Shown here in pieces: positions 5,999 to 7,845 of a stretch of DNA of 7,845 bases. The first letter of the stretch is position 1. Each line of letters starts with the position of its first letter. Under the pieces are notes generated by a model, which was given only the letters and a program-made list of their open reading frames with translations, ran no database searches and was not told the origin of the DNA. The position numbers and the translations under genes are program-made. Source of the DNA: Candidatus Sulfopaludibacter sp. SbA3 (lineage in GTDB: Bacteria; Acidobacteriota; Terriglobia; Bryobacterales; Bryobacteraceae); assembly GCA_945900935.1 (NCBI GenBank), contig CAMDKT010000266.1, forward strand, positions 1 to 7,845, written 5' to 3'.

Positions 5999-6721
5999 AT
6001 GAAAGTAGCAGTCATATTACCGGCCGCGGGCCTGGGCACCCGAATGGCCAAATCGCACGCCGAAAGCGGACCGCACGGCCGGAAACAGTTTCTGCAGTTG
6101 GAAGGCGTGCCGATCCTGCTCCACACGATTCGCAAGTTCGCCCGCTGTGCAGCGGTTACGGAGATCGTCGTTGCGCTGCGCGGAGACGACATCGCCTGGG
6201 TCCAGGATCTGTTGGATCACGAGAACCTGGGCAAGCCCGTGCGGCTGGTCGTTGGCGGCGAGTCGCGCCAGCAATCGGTAGAGAATGCGCTGGGCCAGTT
6301 GGATGAGGATACGGCGCTGGTCGCGGTGCATGACGCCGTGCGACCGTTCGTGGACCTGGCCGCGGTGGAGAAGGTGATTCATGAGGCCGAGTCATGCGGC
6401 GCGGCGATCCTGGGCATCGTCCCCGTGGACACTGTGAAGCGCGTTCATTTAAACCGGATCGAGACCACCATACCGCGCGAGCGGCTGGTGATGGCGCAAA
6501 CGCCGCAAGTGTTCACGCTGGCAATCATCCGTGAAGCGTTCGCCAAAGCGGCGGCCGATGGCTTCGTTGGCACGGATGAAGCCAGTCTGGTGGAGCGGCT
6601 CGACAACGTGAACATTCACATCGTTCCGGGCAGTGATCGCAACATCAAAATCACCAAACCCACTGACCTCCATCTGGCCAAGCTGTTCCTGGCCGAAGAG
6701 AAAGAGCGACAGACGGCATGA
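5999..6721 (+). CDS. ispD: 2-C-methyl-D-erythritol 4-phosphate cytidylyltransferase
   Basis: A complete 240-residue enzyme that joins MEP to CTP to form CDP-methylerythritol, the third step of the MEP isoprenoid pathway in the cytoplasm. The nucleotide-binding signature PAAGLGTRM is at 8-16, with catalytic Arg15, and the catalytic lysine is Lys29 in RKQFL. HDAVRP (111-116), Arg160 before the TPQVF motif (168-172) and Lys217 in NIKIT match the active-site residues known from E. coli IspD (Arg157 and Lys213). Arg15 and Lys29 are 14 apart, against 7 between E. coli Arg20 and Lys27, so the catalytic loop carries an insertion of about seven residues. The ATG at 5999 starts directly at the family N-terminus. 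The stop codon overlaps the ispF start (ATGA), showing translational coupling. Confidence 0.96.
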   Translation: MKVAVILPAAGLGTRMAKSHAESGPHGRKQFLQLEGVPILLHTIRKFARCAAVTEIVVALRGDDIAWVQDLLDHENLGKPVRLVVGGESRQQSVENALGQLDEDTALVAVHDAVRPFVDLAAVEKVIHEAESCGAAILGIVPVDTVKRVHLNRIETTIPRERLVMAQTPQVFTLAIIREAFAKAAADGFVGTDEASLVERLDNVNIHIVPGSDRNIKITKPTDLHLAKLFLAEEKERQTA

Positions 6722-7197
6722 CCGCCATCCGCACCGGGTTGGGCTGGGACAACCACCGGATTGCGGAGGGCCGGCCGCTGATTCTGGGCGGCGTCACGGT
6801 GCCGTGCGAGTTCGGTCTCGATGGGCATTCCGACGCTGATATTCTGCTGCACGCGCTGACGGACGCGTTGCTGGGAGCCCTGGCGCTGGGCGACATCGGC
6901 ATGCACTTTCCCGATAACGATCCGCAATGGAAAGGCGCATCCAGCGACCGCTTCCTGGTACACGCCGCAGGGCTGACGAAGGAACGCGGTTGGACCATCG
7001 CCAACGTGGACACAACAGTGATCCTTCAACGGCCCAAACTGAAAGATTTCCGCAATCCCATCCGCGAGAATATAGCGCGGCTGCTAGGCTTGGAGTTGGA
7101 CCAGGTGTCGGTGAAGTTCAAGACGGCGGAATGTGTCGGACCGGTGGGCGAGGGGAAGTCGGCCGAGGCCCAGGCGATCGTCACGCTGTTCCAGTAG
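6718..7197 (+). CDS. ispF: 2-C-methyl-D-erythritol 2,4-cyclodiphosphate synthase
   Basis: A complete 159-residue enzyme, the usual length. It cyclises CDP-ME 2-phosphate to MEcPP with release of CMP, the fifth step of the MEP pathway; the family works as a trimer with zinc. Metal ligands are Asp11 and His13 in GWDNHR and His45 in LLHALTDALLG. The GLDGHSDAD (33-41) and GDIGMHFPD motifs are intact. The cytidine-binding end differs from the common form: KFKTAE replaces KATTTE, and GPVGEGKSAEAQ replaces the usual GFTGRGEG-type stretch; the final Glu and one Thr are kept. It overlaps ispD by four bases. The intermediate kinase IspE is not in the window, as is common. Confidence 0.97.
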   Translation: MTAIRTGLGWDNHRIAEGRPLILGGVTVPCEFGLDGHSDADILLHALTDALLGALALGDIGMHFPDNDPQWKGASSDRFLVHAAGLTKERGWTIANVDTTVILQRPKLKDFRNPIRENIARLLGLELDQVSVKFKTAECVGPVGEGKSAEAQAIVTLFQ

Positions 7198-7211
7198 AAT
7201 GAGGGAAGCGT

Positions 7212-7845
7212 ATGAAACTAGTTTTGGCGTTCCTTGCCGTGATTGCGCTGGTGCCGTCTGCAACGGCCGGGATCACCTATACCAAAGAGATCTCGCGGTT
7301 GTACCAGGCCAAATGCCAGGGCTGCCATCGGGCTGGCGACATCGCGCCGTTCGCTCTCGATTCGTATGAAGCGGCCAAAACGTGGGGTGCCGATATTCAG
7401 CGCGTCGTGCGGGATAAAATTATGCCGCCGTGGAAACCGGTGGACGCTCACGGCGTGTTCAAGAACGATTTCGGATTAACGGACGAGGAGCGCGAGACGA
7501 TCCTTGCCTGGTATCGCGCCGAAGCTCCGGAGGGTGACGCAGCCGATCTGCCGGAGCCCTTGCCAGAGAAAGGCGAATGGCAGTTGGGTGAGCCGGATGC
7601 GGTTATCCAAATGCCGGAGCTTTATAATGTTCCGCGCCGGAAAGATATCTACCGCTGCTTCGTAGTGCCAACGGGTTTCGATGAAGAGGTCTGGTTGAAG
7701 GCGCTGCAAGTGGTTCCGGGGAACCGGCAGGTTGTACATCACGTAATTCTGTTCTTGGACGAGTCGGGCCGGTCGGCGGAACTGGACGCCAAGGATGAAG
7801 AGCCGGGCTACGAGTGCTTCGGCGGTCCTGGCGACGGCATTCCTG
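7212..7845 (+). CDS. Secreted cytochrome c / copper type II monooxygenase-like protein, C-terminus cut by window edge
   Basis: The first 211 codons are visible. Residues 1-19 (Lys2, hydrophobic core, end ATA) form a Sec signal peptide. The mature start holds a c-type heme site, Cys35-Gln-Gly-Cys38-His39, with Met71 in KIMPPWKP as the likely second heme ligand. A linker rich in Glu and Pro (about 107-122) leads to a second domain starting near 125; His176-His177 in VVHHVILFLD resemble the paired copper-binding histidines at the start of peptidylglycine/dopamine monooxygenase-type domains. Such fusions are frequent in Acidobacteriota and Planctomycetota, usually without a known substrate. The remaining copper ligands would lie beyond the edge. 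It is located in the periplasm or outside. GAGGG (7201-7205), 6 bases before the ATG, is a good ribosome site. It lies 14 bases after ispF and may ride on that transcript, though no functional link is evident. Confidence 0.85.
   Translation, partial: MKLVLAFLAVIALVPSATAGITYTKEISRLYQAKCQGCHRAGDIAPFALDSYEAAKTWGADIQRVVRDKIMPPWKPVDAHGVFKNDFGLTDEERETILAWYRAEAPEGDAADLPEPLPEKGEWQLGEPDAVIQMPELYNVPRRKDIYRCFVVPTGFDEEVWLKALQVVPGNRQVVHHVILFLDESGRSAELDAKDEEPGYECFGGPGDGIP

Overview
The window looks like an ordinary chromosomal stretch from a GC-rich (roughly 60 % by eye) Gram-negative-type bacterium. The best guess is an Acidobacteriota of the Solibacter/Bryobacter type. This rests on the mix of genes: a long-form SerA beside a COG0075-type aminotransferase, a bacterial RRM protein, a divergent IspD/IspF pair, and a secreted cytochrome c / copper-monooxygenase-like protein. 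It is an inference from gene content and protein style; there is no rRNA or other marker here to prove it. No mobile element, CRISPR array, tRNA or rRNA was seen.

Layout. On the minus strand, 1-875 is the N-terminal part of an exported serine hydrolase (beta-lactamase / penicillin-binding-protein fold) running off the left edge. Behind it at 946-1395 is a YqeY/GatB-domain protein. A 32-bp divergent intergenic space then separates these from the plus strand, where everything else lies. A class V aminotransferase (1428-2600) and full-length SerA (2626-4215) form a serine-biosynthesis pair closed by a strong hairpin terminator. A single-gene unit follows, a small RRM RNA-binding protein (4386-4826) with its own promoter-like element, a structured leader and a terminator. 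After another promoter-like element comes a run of four genes: a YacL-type membrane PIN/TRAM protein (4952-5974), IspD (5999-6721), IspF (6718-7197, overlapping ispD by 4 bases) and the start of a secreted multi-domain cytochrome c / copper-monooxygenase-like protein (7212 to the right edge).

How the genes work together. SerA oxidises 3-phosphoglycerate, and the neighbouring aminotransferase probably supplies the transamination step to phosphoserine. No serB is present in the window. IspD and IspF carry out two steps of the MEP pathway to isoprenoid precursors. The yacL-ispD-ispF order is the same as in Bacillus subtilis, which suggests an old and functional linkage. YqeY and the RRM protein are probably linked to translation or RNA metabolism. 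The exported hydrolase and the heme/copper protein act outside the cytoplasm.

I did not find a convincing undescribed system. The points most worth a second look are the heme-plus-copper fusion at the right edge, the leader hairpin of the RRM gene that hides its only Shine-Dalgarno-like sequence, the overlapping divergent -10 boxes between yqeY and the aminotransferase gene, and the seven-residue insertion in the catalytic loop of IspD.
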